Notes: generated by a model not told the origin, from the letters alone. A DNA stretch of 64,000 bases from Kribbella sp. CA-293567 (GCF_027627575.1 NZ_CP114065.1:2108001-2172000); one strand, 5' to 3'. Counted from the stretch's first letter, positions 33,779 through 42,245 are shown. Numbers and translations are program-made.

Positions 33779-34504
33779 TTAAATCGCGCAGCCGTCAGGC
33801 CCGCACGCGGCGTCGTCGGTGGCTCCGGGAGTTGTGATCAGCGTCACCGCCGGCCGCTCGGCCGCGGCCCGCCGGATCGCCTCCTGGAACACCTCGACCG
33901 GCTGGGCGCCGCTGACGCCGTACTTCTGGTCGATCACGAAGAACGGCACCCCGTTGGCGCCGTACGCGAGGGCCTGCGCCTGGTCGGCGGCGACGTCGTC
34001 GGCGTACGTCGTACCGGCGAGCACGTCGCTGACCTGGTCGGCCGGCAGGCCGGTCTCGACCGCGAGCCTGGTCAGGGTCGCGTGGTCACCGACCGGAAGT
34101 CCCTCGGTGAAATAAGCCTTGAGCAAACGCTCCTTGAGCCGGCTCTGGGCATCGGCCGGTACGTCGCCTGCCTCGGCGAGCTCGAGCGCGAGGTGCAGGA
34201 CGCGGTGCGCGTCGACGGTGTTGGCGGACTTCGCGTCCTCCAGGTGGAACTCGAGTCCGACCTCTGCAGCCGTCGCGGTCACATGGGCGTTGGCCTCCTT
34301 GGCCCAGTCGGGCCCGCGGCCGTACTTCTCGCCCAGCCGCTCGTCGAGGGAGCGGGGGTCGTCGTTGGTGGAGGAGGGGTCGAGCTGGAAGCTGTGCCAG
34401 ACGATCTCGGCCTTCTCACCGGACTCCGTCAGAGCCTGCTCCAGGCGGCGCTTGCCGATGTAGCACCACGGGCAGACGACGTCGGACCAGATATCGATGC
34501 GCAT
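33779..34504 (-). CDS. DsbA-family protein, FrnE-like
   Basis: A 241-residue thioredoxin-fold protein with an inserted helical domain. The active site is SDVVCPWCYIGKRRLE (CPWC, residue ~11). The FrnE-type features RVLHLALELAEAG and VPFFVIDQKYGVSGAQPVEV (cis-Pro loop and conserved G-A-Q) are present. There is no signal peptide, so it is a cytoplasmic dithiol oxidoreductase. The C-terminus ends ACGPDGCAI with an additional C-x4-C pair. ATG 34504 is preferred over an upstream TTG because the GGGAG motif fits it. Confidence 0.88.
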   Translation of the reverse strand: MRIDIWSDVVCPWCYIGKRRLEQALTESGEKAEIVWHSFQLDPSSTNDDPRSLDERLGEKYGRGPDWAKEANAHVTATAAEVGLEFHLEDAKSANTVDAHRVLHLALELAEAGDVPADAQSRLKERLLKAYFTEGLPVGDHATLTRLAVETGLPADQVSDVLAGTTYADDVAADQAQALAYGANGVPFFVIDQKYGVSGAQPVEVFQEAIRRAAAERPAVTLITTPGATDDAACGPDGCAI

Positions 34505-34543
34505 GTCAGTGAGCAACTCCCGGTGCTACGGCCGTTATTCCCG

Positions 34544-34581
34544 AGAACGCGCGGCCCCGGTTTCCCGGGACCGCGCGTTCT
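34544..34581 (-). terminator. Terminator of the secreted hydrolase gene
   Basis: Stem AGAACGCGCGG (34544-34554) with CCGCGCGTTCT (34571-34581), extended inward by partial CCCCGG/CCGGGA pairing. It lies just after the stop of the minus-strand hydrolase gene. Confidence 0.7.
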
Positions 34582-34597
34582 TGGGCTGGAAAGATGG

Positions 34598-35392
34598 TCA
34601 GCGGGTGGTGGCGGCCTTCTCGATCAGCTTGGTGACCGGGGTCGGCTCGGAGATCATCACCAGGTGCGAGGCGCCCTCGACCTTGACGATCTTGGCTCCG
34701 GCGCGCTGTGCCATCCACAGCTCACCGGCCGGCGCGATGGCGCGGTCGCGGGTCGGGACGATCGCGTACTTCGGCAGCGCGGCCGGCGCCGACTTGGCGA
34801 TCTTCTCGGTGAAGACCGACGCGGCGACCGGGCGCTGGGAGGCTCCGAGCAGCGACTGCTCGCGCCGCGGCAGGTCGTCGGCGAAGACCGTGCGGAACGC
34901 CTCCGGGCGCATCACCAGATCGGCACCACCGGGGTAGGTGATGAGGTTGGTGGTGTCCGGACCGATCTCGCTGCCGGGGTACTTCGCGTTGAGCTCGCCG
35001 AGCGTTTCGCCGGCCTGCGGGACGAACGCCCCGACGTACACGAGCGCCTTGATGTCCGGGGTGGAGGCGAGCTGGGTGATGATCGCGCCGCCGTAGGAGT
35101 GGCCGACCAGGACCTTCGGGCCGGGGATGCCGGCCAGTACGCCGGTCAGGTAGCTGGTGTCGCTGGCGACGCCGCGCAGCGGGTTGGCCGGGACGACGAC
35201 CTGGTAGCCGTCGCGCTGGAGCTTCTTGGTGACCTCGTTCCAGCTGGAGCCGTCGGCGAAGGCGCCGTGGACCAGCACGATGGTCGGCTTCGGGGTGGGG
35301 TGGGTGTCGGTGGTGGCGGTCGCCGCGGTGGCGCCGGTGGCGAGCAGGGCCGCGCTGGCGGCGATGACGAGGATGCGGCGAAGGGGGTTCAT
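34598..35392 (-). CDS. Exported alpha/beta hydrolase
   Basis: A 264-residue alpha/beta-hydrolase. The N-terminus is a Sec signal peptide (RRILVIAASAALLATGATAA). The fold begins TIVLVHGAFADGSSWNEV; the nucleophile elbow is VLVGHSYGGAIITQLA (Ser in GHSYG). The acid and His are expected near VPTRDRAIAPA and EGASHLVMISEP. It is most like the small esterases related to salicylate-binding/HNL-type hydrolases. It is a clear paralog of the next upstream gene (35553), sharing the VLVHGAFAD.SSWNEV and FVP..GETLG.LN blocks, but only this copy is exported. Confidence 0.9.
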   Translation of the reverse strand: MNPLRRILVIAASAALLATGATAATATTDTHPTPKPTIVLVHGAFADGSSWNEVTKKLQRDGYQVVVPANPLRGVASDTSYLTGVLAGIPGPKVLVGHSYGGAIITQLASTPDIKALVYVGAFVPQAGETLGELNAKYPGSEIGPDTTNLITYPGGADLVMRPEAFRTVFADDLPRREQSLLGASQRPVAASVFTEKIAKSAPAALPKYAIVPTRDRAIAPAGELWMAQRAGAKIVKVEGASHLVMISEPTPVTKLIEKAATTR

Positions 35393-35400
35393 GGCTTGTT

Positions 35401-35552
35401 TCTCCTTGGGTGAACTAAGGCTTGTTTCAAAAGGGGGTGAATCAAGGCTTGTTTCGAAGCGGGTGAATTAAGGGGCTTGTGCCAGAAGGGGGTGGGCGAA
35501 GGCTTGTTCCAGAAGGGGGTCTACGAAGGCTTCAGAAAGGGTGTGTACGAAG
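35401..35552. repeat. ~26-bp degenerate tandem repeats between two hydrolase genes
   Basis: Five and a half units resemble GGGGTGAATCAAGGCTTGTT followed by TCAAAAG, starting near 35408, 35434, 35460, 35489, 35516 and 35539. They fill the whole gap between the paralogous hydrolase genes and run into the ribosome-binding region of the downstream copy. No coding signature was recognised in them. Confidence 0.7.
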
Positions 35553-36260
35553 TCAGAGCGCGGAGACGATGAAGTCGGCGACGGCCTTCGGCTGGGAGAC
35601 CGAGACGGCGTGCGAGGCGTCGATCTCGAGGATGGTGCCGCCGGCCCGCTCGGCCATCGAGCGCTCGCCGTCGGGGTGGATGGCCTGGTCACCGGTGGCA
35701 ATCAGGAAGTGACTCGGCAGCCGCTTCCAGCTCGCCGGGCCGGCCTTCTCCACGAACGCGGCGGCCGCGACCGGGCGCTGTGAACGGGCCATCACGTCGG
35801 CCTGGGCGTCGGGGACGTCGGCGGCGAACAACTGGTGGAACTTGTCGGTGGCGATGCTCAGCCAGACCTCTTCGCCGCCGTCGGAGGCCGGCAGGGTGTG
35901 CGGGGCCAGACCCGCGCCGAACTCGGTGGCCGGGAAGCTGTCGTTCAGGCCGCCGAGGGTCTCGCCCTCGTCCGGGACGAAGGCCGCGACGTAGACCAGG
36001 CCGGTGACGTTGTCGGCCTCGTTGGCCGCGGCGGTGATGACCGCGCCGCCGTACGAGTGACCGACCAGGACGACCGGGCCGTCGATCTCGCGGACCTGGG
36101 CGGCGAGCCGGCTGCCGTCGCGGGCGGCGCCGCTCAGCTCGTTGGCCGGTGCCAGGGCGGGGATGCCGCGGGCGGTGAGGTCGGCGACGACCTCGTTCCA
36201 GCTCGACGCGTCGGCGAAGGCGCCGTGGACCAGGACGACGGTGGTGGTCTTCTCGCTCAT
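35553..36260 (-). CDS. Cytoplasmic alpha/beta hydrolase
   Basis: A 235-residue alpha/beta-hydrolase, paralog of the exported enzyme at 34598. It starts TTVVLVHGAFADASSWNEVV; the nucleophile elbow is VVLVGHSYGGAVITAAA, the acid region IATGDQAIHPDGE and the His region DASHAVSVSQP. It has no signal peptide. ATG 36260 has AGGA upstream and gives the family-typical short leader; the longer frame upstream is not used. The two genes are probably a tandem duplication that later diverged in location (one exported, one not). Substrate unknown. Confidence 0.9.
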   Translation of the reverse strand: MSEKTTTVVLVHGAFADASSWNEVVADLTARGIPALAPANELSGAARDGSRLAAQVREIDGPVVLVGHSYGGAVITAAANEADNVTGLVYVAAFVPDEGETLGGLNDSFPATEFGAGLAPHTLPASDGGEEVWLSIATDKFHQLFAADVPDAQADVMARSQRPVAAAAFVEKAGPASWKRLPSHFLIATGDQAIHPDGERSMAERAGGTILEIDASHAVSVSQPKAVADFIVSAL

Positions 36261-36398
36261 TGTTCGTTCCTCGTTCTCTTCCGGTGGGGTTTTCCAGCAC
36301 CGCAATAGAACCTCGGAAGGATGAGCCGCCGAATCGACCGAACAGCGGAACTCCGGTGGGTGCGATCGGGGGGTCAGCTCACCCGGTGCACCCGAATC

Positions 36399-39272
36399 TC
36401 ATGCGTTCGGGGGAGACGCGAACCGTTCCAGGACCAGGCGGGTCAGCTGGACCCGCGAATTCACCCCGAGCTTGCCGAAAGCCGCCCTCAGGTGGGTCCC
36501 GACGGTGCTGGCCGACAACACCAACTGGTCTGCCGCCGACCGGTTGGTGTGGCCCTCGGCCACCAGCAACGCGACTCGGCGCTCCATCGGAGTCAACGCC
36601 TCCCAGCCGGACTCCGGCCGCTGCTGTACGGCGGCCCACTTACGCCTCCGCACACCCGCCGCCTGAAGCGTTGCTTGCACCCGCGCGGCAGGTGCTGCTG
36701 CTCCCAGTCGTGTCAGGGACTCCAGCGCGCGCTCCAACGCGGCCACGCCAGTCGCCCGATCTCCACTGTCCAGCTCTGCCCGCCCGAACAGCTCGTCGGC
36801 TCGGGCCACCAGCAGTTGCCGAGGCGAATCGTTCAGCATGCCGACCACGGCACCCAGCTGAGCCCGAGCCGCGCCGACCTGTGTGTCGCTGCCATCTGCG
36901 CTGGCGTTCCTGACGACGTCGCTGGTCGCCAGCACCACGGCGGGAGCGTCGGTGCGGGAGTCGCTATCGCCGCCGGTGTCGCCTGCAGCTCCGGCGCTGA
37001 CTGAGTCGCCTGCAGCTGCGGCGCCGACCGAGTCGCCTGCAGTTGCGGCGCCGACCGAGTCGCCTGCAGTTGCGGCGCCTGCCGCCTTGGACTGACCGGT
37101 TGTGGTGGTCGCGGCTGTGGCTTTTCGGAGCAGGTTGTGGGCTTCGACGAGTTGGGCGGCCGCTTGGAAGGTGACGGTTGGGGTGGCTTCTGCCTGTTCG
37201 GTCAGCAGTTGGGCGGCTTGGTCGGCGGTTTGTGGGTTGGTCGTGCTGGTGGCGGCCATGATCAGGAGGTCGTGGCGCTCGGGGTAGTCGAGAGGGGTGT
37301 CGAGCAGGCGAGTGGCCGCGGTGAGGTCGCCGTCGGCTACGGCCAGGAGGGCTCGGATGTGGTCGTCGGGGGCCTGTTCCCGTGCTTCGGTAAGGCGCCC
37401 CTTGAGCAGGGCGATCAGGGCGAGGATCTGGCGGGCGGTCGGTTCCGCGGAGGAGTCGAACACCTCCGCGCTCCAGCGGATGCAGGAATTGGCGGCTTCG
37501 GCCGCGGCAGGGAGGTTGCCGATGGCAAGCTCCAGCCGCGCGCGCAGTACGGACAGTTGGGGTGCGAGCCAGGAGTCGCTGGTACCGAGGAGTTCCTTCA
37601 GCCGGCCCAGGGCGCCGGTGAGGTCGTCGGCCTGCGCCTGACAGAAGAGTTCGGCGATCTCGATGTGGGTGGCCGGATGGCTCCCGACCTCGTCGCCGGC
37701 GGCGGAACGGGCCTGGCGATACAGATCGCGTGCCTCGGCGTACCGGCCGGACTGCTGGGCGCGCTCGGCGGCGGCGAGATGCTGGACCCCCGTCGCGACA
37801 GGGTCAGTGCTCTCGAACGGCTCTTCACGGTGGGCCAATACTCGATGGGCCCGGAGGCGCTCCGCCAGCGGGTTCGACGTACCCGGGATGTCCAGCTCAG
37901 CCGATTCGAGCCGCCCGGTCGCCCACCGATGCGGTAGTAGCCGCAGCACTATCGACGCGCGCAGGTCCGGCGGTACAGGACCGCGGTAGAGAGCAGTGCC
38001 GCCCAGCAGATCGTCGGCGAACGCCTCGGCCTGCTGGAACTGCCTGGCAACGAGCAGAATCGCTACGACGTCCTCGCCGACCTCAGCACGGAACTCGTCA
38101 TCGACAAGGGTCAGCTCGAAGGTCTGCTGGATCACGCTGAGTGCAGTGATCGACATGGTGGCCAGCAGATCCTTGGCCGCAGCCCGGAGGGTGTTGATCG
38201 CCGCTACGTCTCCGGTCGCCGCAGTGGCCAGGATGTGTGGCGCCGCGGCCGACGGCCCCCGCCCACCGGCCAGCAACTGGTCCGCGATCGCCCGATGCAG
38301 GGCGCGCTGCGCAGACGGCGGCACCTCGGCCAGTACTGCGGTCCGCAACAGTTCATGCCTAAAACTAAGTGTCGCGCTCCCATCGGCCAGCAGTCCCGAG
38401 CGGATTGCCTCGTCCAGCGGACCGGCCAGCTTCGCGATCGGTTCACCCATCAGCGCGGCGACATCTTCCAACTGGAACTCACTGCCGAACACAGCGGCGG
38501 TCCGCAGCAACGCCTGACACAGCTCGGAAGTGCTGCTGACTCGTCGCCGCACACCTTCGACCAAGCCGTCCGGCAAGTCCGCGACATAGAGCCCGGCCAC
38601 CAACTGCTCCGCCAGGAACGGAACGCCCTGTACTCCGCTCAAGCGGACCGACAGCGCCGGGTCGATCGGCGTACCGAGTCGGTCCGCAGCCAGCTCCAGC
38701 ACAGCCTCGGTGCTGAGCGGCGCCAAGTGGATCGGATGGATCGGCAACTGGCCCTGAACCGAGTCGACGACCTGATCAGGCATCGCGCCCGGTGCGGGGC
38801 GTGTCGCTAGCACCCACATCACCTTCGCCTGACTCAGCCGTGCAATGACGACCCGCAGGACGAAGTTGGTCAGCGGATCGGCCCACTGCGCATCATCGAG
38901 CACGATCAACGCCGGTACGCCGTCCAGGCGCCGGCCGATCAGGTCTGCCAGCCGCTCACCCAGCCAGAGGGGCTGGCCGTTGAGTGCGGCGAGTTCCAGG
39001 AAGTGTTCGGTGCTGATGAGCGGGTCGGAACCGCTGCGGAGCGCAGGAGCCAGTGAGGCGAGAGGGCTGATCTCATCGGTCTGGTGAGCCGCTGCCTGCG
39101 CTACGAGCAGCCCATGCCGCTCCGCCTGCTCTACGAGCGCCCGGACGAGCGCCGACTTGCCGATGCCGGGCTCGCCGGTGACCACCGTCAGGGACGCAGT
39201 TCCGGCTTCTGCAGCGCGCATGGCCGCCAGCAGTTGGCCCAGCTCGGCTGAGCGTCCCCGCAGCGGTTCCAT
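36399..39272 (-). CDS. Large LAL-type (AAA/STAND plus LuxR HTH) transcriptional regulator
   Basis: A 957-residue regulator. The N-terminal ATPase has Walker A TGEPGIGKSALVRAL (~residue 33) and Walker B ALIVLDDAQWAD. A long helical, TPR-like middle region follows, and a LuxR-type helix-turn-helix closes the protein (LTPMERRVALLVAEGHTNRS, then STVGTHLRAAFGKLGV). This is the LAL/MalT class, which often activates specialised metabolism or sugar use in actinobacteria. A Gly/Ala/Asp/Ser linker at ~residues 725-775 carries tandem AGDSVGAAT units. Nothing adjacent reveals the target. ATG at 39272 is the first start that precedes the ATPase. Confidence 0.92.
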   Translation of the reverse strand: MEPLRGRSAELGQLLAAMRAAEAGTASLTVVTGEPGIGKSALVRALVEQAERHGLLVAQAAAHQTDEISPLASLAPALRSGSDPLISTEHFLELAALNGQPLWLGERLADLIGRRLDGVPALIVLDDAQWADPLTNFVLRVVIARLSQAKVMWVLATRPAPGAMPDQVVDSVQGQLPIHPIHLAPLSTEAVLELAADRLGTPIDPALSVRLSGVQGVPFLAEQLVAGLYVADLPDGLVEGVRRRVSSTSELCQALLRTAAVFGSEFQLEDVAALMGEPIAKLAGPLDEAIRSGLLADGSATLSFRHELLRTAVLAEVPPSAQRALHRAIADQLLAGGRGPSAAAPHILATAATGDVAAINTLRAAAKDLLATMSITALSVIQQTFELTLVDDEFRAEVGEDVVAILLVARQFQQAEAFADDLLGGTALYRGPVPPDLRASIVLRLLPHRWATGRLESAELDIPGTSNPLAERLRAHRVLAHREEPFESTDPVATGVQHLAAAERAQQSGRYAEARDLYRQARSAAGDEVGSHPATHIEIAELFCQAQADDLTGALGRLKELLGTSDSWLAPQLSVLRARLELAIGNLPAAAEAANSCIRWSAEVFDSSAEPTARQILALIALLKGRLTEAREQAPDDHIRALLAVADGDLTAATRLLDTPLDYPERHDLLIMAATSTTNPQTADQAAQLLTEQAEATPTVTFQAAAQLVEAHNLLRKATAATTTTGQSKAAGAATAGDSVGAATAGDSVGAAAAGDSVSAGAAGDTGGDSDSRTDAPAVVLATSDVVRNASADGSDTQVGAARAQLGAVVGMLNDSPRQLLVARADELFGRAELDSGDRATGVAALERALESLTRLGAAAPAARVQATLQAAGVRRRKWAAVQQRPESGWEALTPMERRVALLVAEGHTNRSAADQLVLSASTVGTHLRAAFGKLGVNSRVQLTRLVLERFASPPNA
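36994..37074. repeat. 27-bp tandem repeat in the LAL regulator gene
   Basis: Three units, 36994-37020, 37021-37047 and 37048-37074, of the form GCGCCGACCGAGTCGCCTGC plus AGTTGCG, the last two identical. They encode AGDSVGAAT repeats in the linker between the helical region and the C-terminal part. Confidence 0.9.
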
Positions 39273-39311
39273 GGCTACTTTCTACCATTGCGGCATGCAG
39301 GGCCTGTCTGG

Positions 39312-40586
39312 CTAGCTGCAGCGGCGTACGGCGAGCAGTGCGTAGGTGCGAGCACAGTGGAGGACCTCGGCCAGTGACACGTGCTCGTCTACTGCGTGGG
39401 CGTAGCGGACGTCGCCCGGGCCGTACTGAAGTGTGGGGATGCCGGCAGCGGCGTACAGGCGCAGGTCGGAGCCGTACGGCCCGCCCTTGACCTCCGGGGC
39501 TCCGGAAGCTCCCGCAGCCGTTGCTGCCCGCAACGTGTCGTCCAGCAGCGGGTCGCCCTCCGGCAGTACGCCGGACGCGAAGATGCCGCCGGGCCAGGTC
39601 ACCTTGACCGGGTGGTCACGCAGCCAGTTGTCCGCCGCGCACGCGGTGGCAAGCGCCTGTTCGAAGGCGTGCCTCGCCTCGGCGACCGGCTCACCCAGCC
39701 GTACGCCGTACCGGCCTTCCGCGACGAGCAGGTCGGGGACGGTGCTGGCCCAGTCGCCCGCCTGGACCGTGCCGACGGAGAGCGGATTGGCCAGGTCCAG
39801 GTGCTTGAGCAGCGGGTGCGGATCGAGATTGCGCTCGGCCTCCAGCGTCATCAGCGCCTGCTGGATCACGGCGAACTTCTCGATCGCGCTGACCCCACGG
39901 GTTCGCGTCGAGCCGTGGGTGGCGAGACCCGGCACCTCCAGCCGGAAGGTGAGTGAGCCGGCGTTGGCCGGGATGACGCCGCCGGAGGTGGGTTCGGCGA
40001 TCAGGCAGGCCTCGCCGGTGTGACCGCGCTTCAGGGTGCCGAACGCACCGAGCCCGCCGTCCTCTTCGCCGACCACGGTGTGCACCGCGAGCGGCTTCCG
40101 CAGCGTGACGCCGCTCGCTGTGATCGCGGCGACGGCTCCGATGATCGCCGCCAGTCCACCTTTCATGTCGCAGGTGCCGCGGCCCCACATGACGCCGTCG
40201 CTCACCCGCGCAGCGAACGGATCGCCGTCCGGCCACTGGGCCAGGTCGCCGACCGGTACGACGTCCACGTGACCGTTGAAGACGAGTCCCGGCGTACCGC
40301 CGCCTGAGGTCACTCCGACACAGCCCCAGGCGTCCGCTCGATCGACCTCCCAGCCGGGGAAGTCCGGGTCGCCGGTGAGCGCCGGCAGGTCGAACTGCCA
40401 GTGGTCGACCTCCAGGCCGGCTTCGCGAAGCCGCTCCGCGACCCAGCCCTGGATCTCGCTCTCCTCGGCCGTCCCGTCGACACTCGGGATCTGCACCAGC
40501 TCTCGGAGATCAGCCACGATCCGTGCGTCGTCCACGGCTGCCAGCACGCCCCGCTCGACCTCACTCAGCATGCCGCCATCATCCAT
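39312..40586 (-). CDS. M20-family metallopeptidase/deacylase (ArgE/DapE type)
   Basis: A 424-residue M20 enzyme. Metal-site blocks in order: VFNGHVDVVPVGD, WGRGTCDMKGGLAAI (bridging Asp), TVVGEEDGGLG (catalytic and metal Glu), ACLIAEPTSG, and YAHAVDEHVSLAEV (final His). The dimerisation domain contains the usual AGSLTFRLEVPGLATHGSTR. It hydrolyses an N-acyl or peptide bond of an amino acid derivative in the cytoplasm; ArgE- and DapE-like members cannot be told apart here. Start is ATG 40586 or ATG 40571; neither has a clear ribosome site. Confidence 0.9.
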   Translation of the reverse strand: MDDGGMLSEVERGVLAAVDDARIVADLRELVQIPSVDGTAEESEIQGWVAERLREAGLEVDHWQFDLPALTGDPDFPGWEVDRADAWGCVGVTSGGGTPGLVFNGHVDVVPVGDLAQWPDGDPFAARVSDGVMWGRGTCDMKGGLAAIIGAVAAITASGVTLRKPLAVHTVVGEEDGGLGAFGTLKRGHTGEACLIAEPTSGGVIPANAGSLTFRLEVPGLATHGSTRTRGVSAIEKFAVIQQALMTLEAERNLDPHPLLKHLDLANPLSVGTVQAGDWASTVPDLLVAEGRYGVRLGEPVAEARHAFEQALATACAADNWLRDHPVKVTWPGGIFASGVLPEGDPLLDDTLRAATAAGASGAPEVKGGPYGSDLRLYAAAGIPTLQYGPGDVRYAHAVDEHVSLAEVLHCARTYALLAVRRCS

Positions 40587-40622
40587 CAAGCGGCCGCCGA
40601 GTGAGGCGAGCGGTCGGTCACC

Positions 40623-41912
40623 TCAGGGCGTCAGGCGGTGCAGGTCGCGCGGGAAGAGCGTGACCTCGCGAACGTTCTCCGCTCCCGTCAGCCGGGCGAC
40701 GAAGCGTTCGAGCCCGATCGCGAACCCACCGTGCGGGGGCATCCCGTGCTTGAACGCCTGCAGATACGACTTGTACTCCGCTGCGTCGGCCGACTCGCCG
40801 CGTGCCGCGAGCGCCGCCACGTAGTCGCTGTAGCGGTGCAGGCGCTGGCCGCCGGTGACCAGCTCGACGCCCTTGAAAAGAAGGTCGAACGAGTTGGACC
40901 AGCGCGGGTCCGACGGCTGCGGGTGGGTGTAGAACGGCCGCTTCACCATCGGGTAGCCCTCGATCGCGACGAAGTCACTGCCGTGTTCCCGCAGCGCCCA
41001 CTCGCCCAGCGCGCGCTCGTCGGCCGGCGCGAGGTCGGGCTCGTCGGGGCCGGCCCCGGCCAGTTTCAGCGCCTCGCTGAAGTGCAGGACGGGAACCTCG
41101 GTCGGGATCTCCGGCAACGCGACGCCGAGCCGCTCCAGCGCAGTACCGGCTCGCTCGCCGACTGTGCGCAGCATGTCGGACAGGACGGTTCGCAGTACGG
41201 CGAGGACGTCGCGGTGGTCGCGAATGAAGCCGAGCTCGGCGTCGAGCGAGACGTATTCGGCGAGGTGCCGGACCGTGTCGTGCGGCTCGGCGCGGAAGAC
41301 CGGGCCGACCTCGTAGACGCGTTCGAAGACGCCGACCATCGTCTGCTTGTAGAACTGCGGCGACTGGGCCAGGTACGCCGGGCCGCCGAAGTAGTCCAGG
41401 GCGAAGACATTGGCGCCCGACTCTGTTGCCGTACCGACGATCTTCGGCGTCTGGATCTCCGTGAATCCCTGCCGGTCCAGTGAGCTGCGGTAGCCGTGCA
41501 GCGCGGCTGCGGCGACCTCCCAGCCCGCCCGGACAGCCGGGTGCCGCAGGGCGACCGGAGCGTTGTCCAGTACTACGGGCAGCCCGGCCCCGACCGACGG
41601 CCGCCACAGCTCGATCGGTGGCGTCTGCGCCGGCTCGGTCAGCGGCTCGATGGTGGGGTCGACGATCTCGGCCCCACCCGGCGCCTGCGGGTTGGCGGCG
41701 ACCGTGCCGGTCACCTGGACGACGGTCTCCTCGCCGAGTTCGTCCAGCTGGGCCTGGGTTTCAGGCGTCTTGACGACGATCTGGCTCAGGCCGGAGCGGT
41801 CCCGTAGTACCAGGAAACTGACGGCCGCCAGCCGTCGTCTTCGATGGATCCAGCCGGCCACCGTGACGGTCTGGCCTACTGCTGAGGGGATCTCGTGGTT
41901 GAGAATGCGCAT
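40623..41912 (-). CDS. aspS: Aspartyl-tRNA synthetase, archaeal/short type
   Basis: A 429-residue class II synthetase with the N-terminal OB-fold anticodon domain (VTVAGWIHRRRRLAAVSFLV) and catalytic motifs: motif 2 in PVFRAEPHDTVRHLAEY and motif 3 in GGFAIGLERFVARL. It is much shorter than the ~590-residue bacterial AspRS because the bacterial insertion domain is absent, so it is the archaeal-type enzyme, often non-discriminating (able to charge tRNA-Asn). The organism probably also has a long bacterial enzyme elsewhere. ATG 41912 is preceded by a T-box leader with a sequestered GGAGGTGA ribosome site. Confidence 0.93.
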   Translation of the reverse strand: MRILNHEIPSAVGQTVTVAGWIHRRRRLAAVSFLVLRDRSGLSQIVVKTPETQAQLDELGEETVVQVTGTVAANPQAPGGAEIVDPTIEPLTEPAQTPPIELWRPSVGAGLPVVLDNAPVALRHPAVRAGWEVAAAALHGYRSSLDRQGFTEIQTPKIVGTATESGANVFALDYFGGPAYLAQSPQFYKQTMVGVFERVYEVGPVFRAEPHDTVRHLAEYVSLDAELGFIRDHRDVLAVLRTVLSDMLRTVGERAGTALERLGVALPEIPTEVPVLHFSEALKLAGAGPDEPDLAPADERALGEWALREHGSDFVAIEGYPMVKRPFYTHPQPSDPRWSNSFDLLFKGVELVTGGQRLHRYSDYVAALAARGESADAAEYKSYLQAFKHGMPPHGGFAIGLERFVARLTGAENVREVTLFPRDLHRLTP

Positions 41913-42138
41913 CGCTGTTGTTCACCTCCGTTGGTCATCTCGAACCCCGGAGGTGTGGGCGAAGGGGATCTCGCGGTGCCACCACACCTTCACCGGACCC
42001 CGCATGGTGGTGTCCGGCCTCTTGCGTCGCATTCGCTCAGGAGTGTCTTCACGACCGCCTCGCGCATCGCCTTCGCAGCTACCGGCGACTCTCTCGTGCG
42101 CAAGGGTGAGGGCGCTACTTGGTTCCGTCACCACGAAC
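41913..42138 (-). ncRNA. Asp-specific T-box riboswitch leader (translational)
   Basis: On the minus strand the leader shows all T-box landmarks in order. AGAGAG (42094-42089) precedes a stem TCGCC (42088-42084) / GGCGA (42071-42067) capped by the GGTAGCTGCGAA loop. The specifier context is GAA-GAC-A followed by CTCCTGAGC; specifier GAC (42047-42045) is an Asp codon. The T-box core is TGGTGGCACCGCG (41984-41972); UGGC (41981-41978) has C opposite the G73 discriminator of tRNA-Asp. GGTGTGG (41988-41982) can pair with CCACACC (41958-41952), the antisequestrator. The overlapping CACCTCCG (41955-41948) can pair instead with CGGAGGTG (41930-41923), hiding the aspS ribosome site. There is no terminator T-run. 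Confidence 0.9.
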
Positions 42139-42144
42139 TTGTTC

Positions 42145-42174
42145 AGGGTAGATGGGTGGTTTGGGTTGTACCAA
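42145..42174 (-). promoter_or_regulatory. Promoter of the T-box-aspS transcript
   Basis: On the minus strand TTGGTA (42174-42169) and TACCCT (42150-42145) are separated by 18 bp; the predicted start is near 42138. The -35 is 7 bp from the left end of the repeat element at 42181. Confidence 0.5.
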
Positions 42175-42180
42175 ACGCAT

Positions 42181-42245
42181 TTCCCACGCAGCTCCTGCGT
42201 CGCTGCTCCCACCCGCCTGGTGCGCGGCTCCTTCGTCGCCGCTTG
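42181..42245. repeat. Left arm of a 65-bp inverted repeat
   Basis: Begins TTCCCACGCAGCTCCTGCGT. Its reverse complement matches 42794-42859 almost base for base (one insertion and about two substitutions by eye). The arm also folds on itself through ACGCAG-CTC-CTGCGT. Confidence 0.85.
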
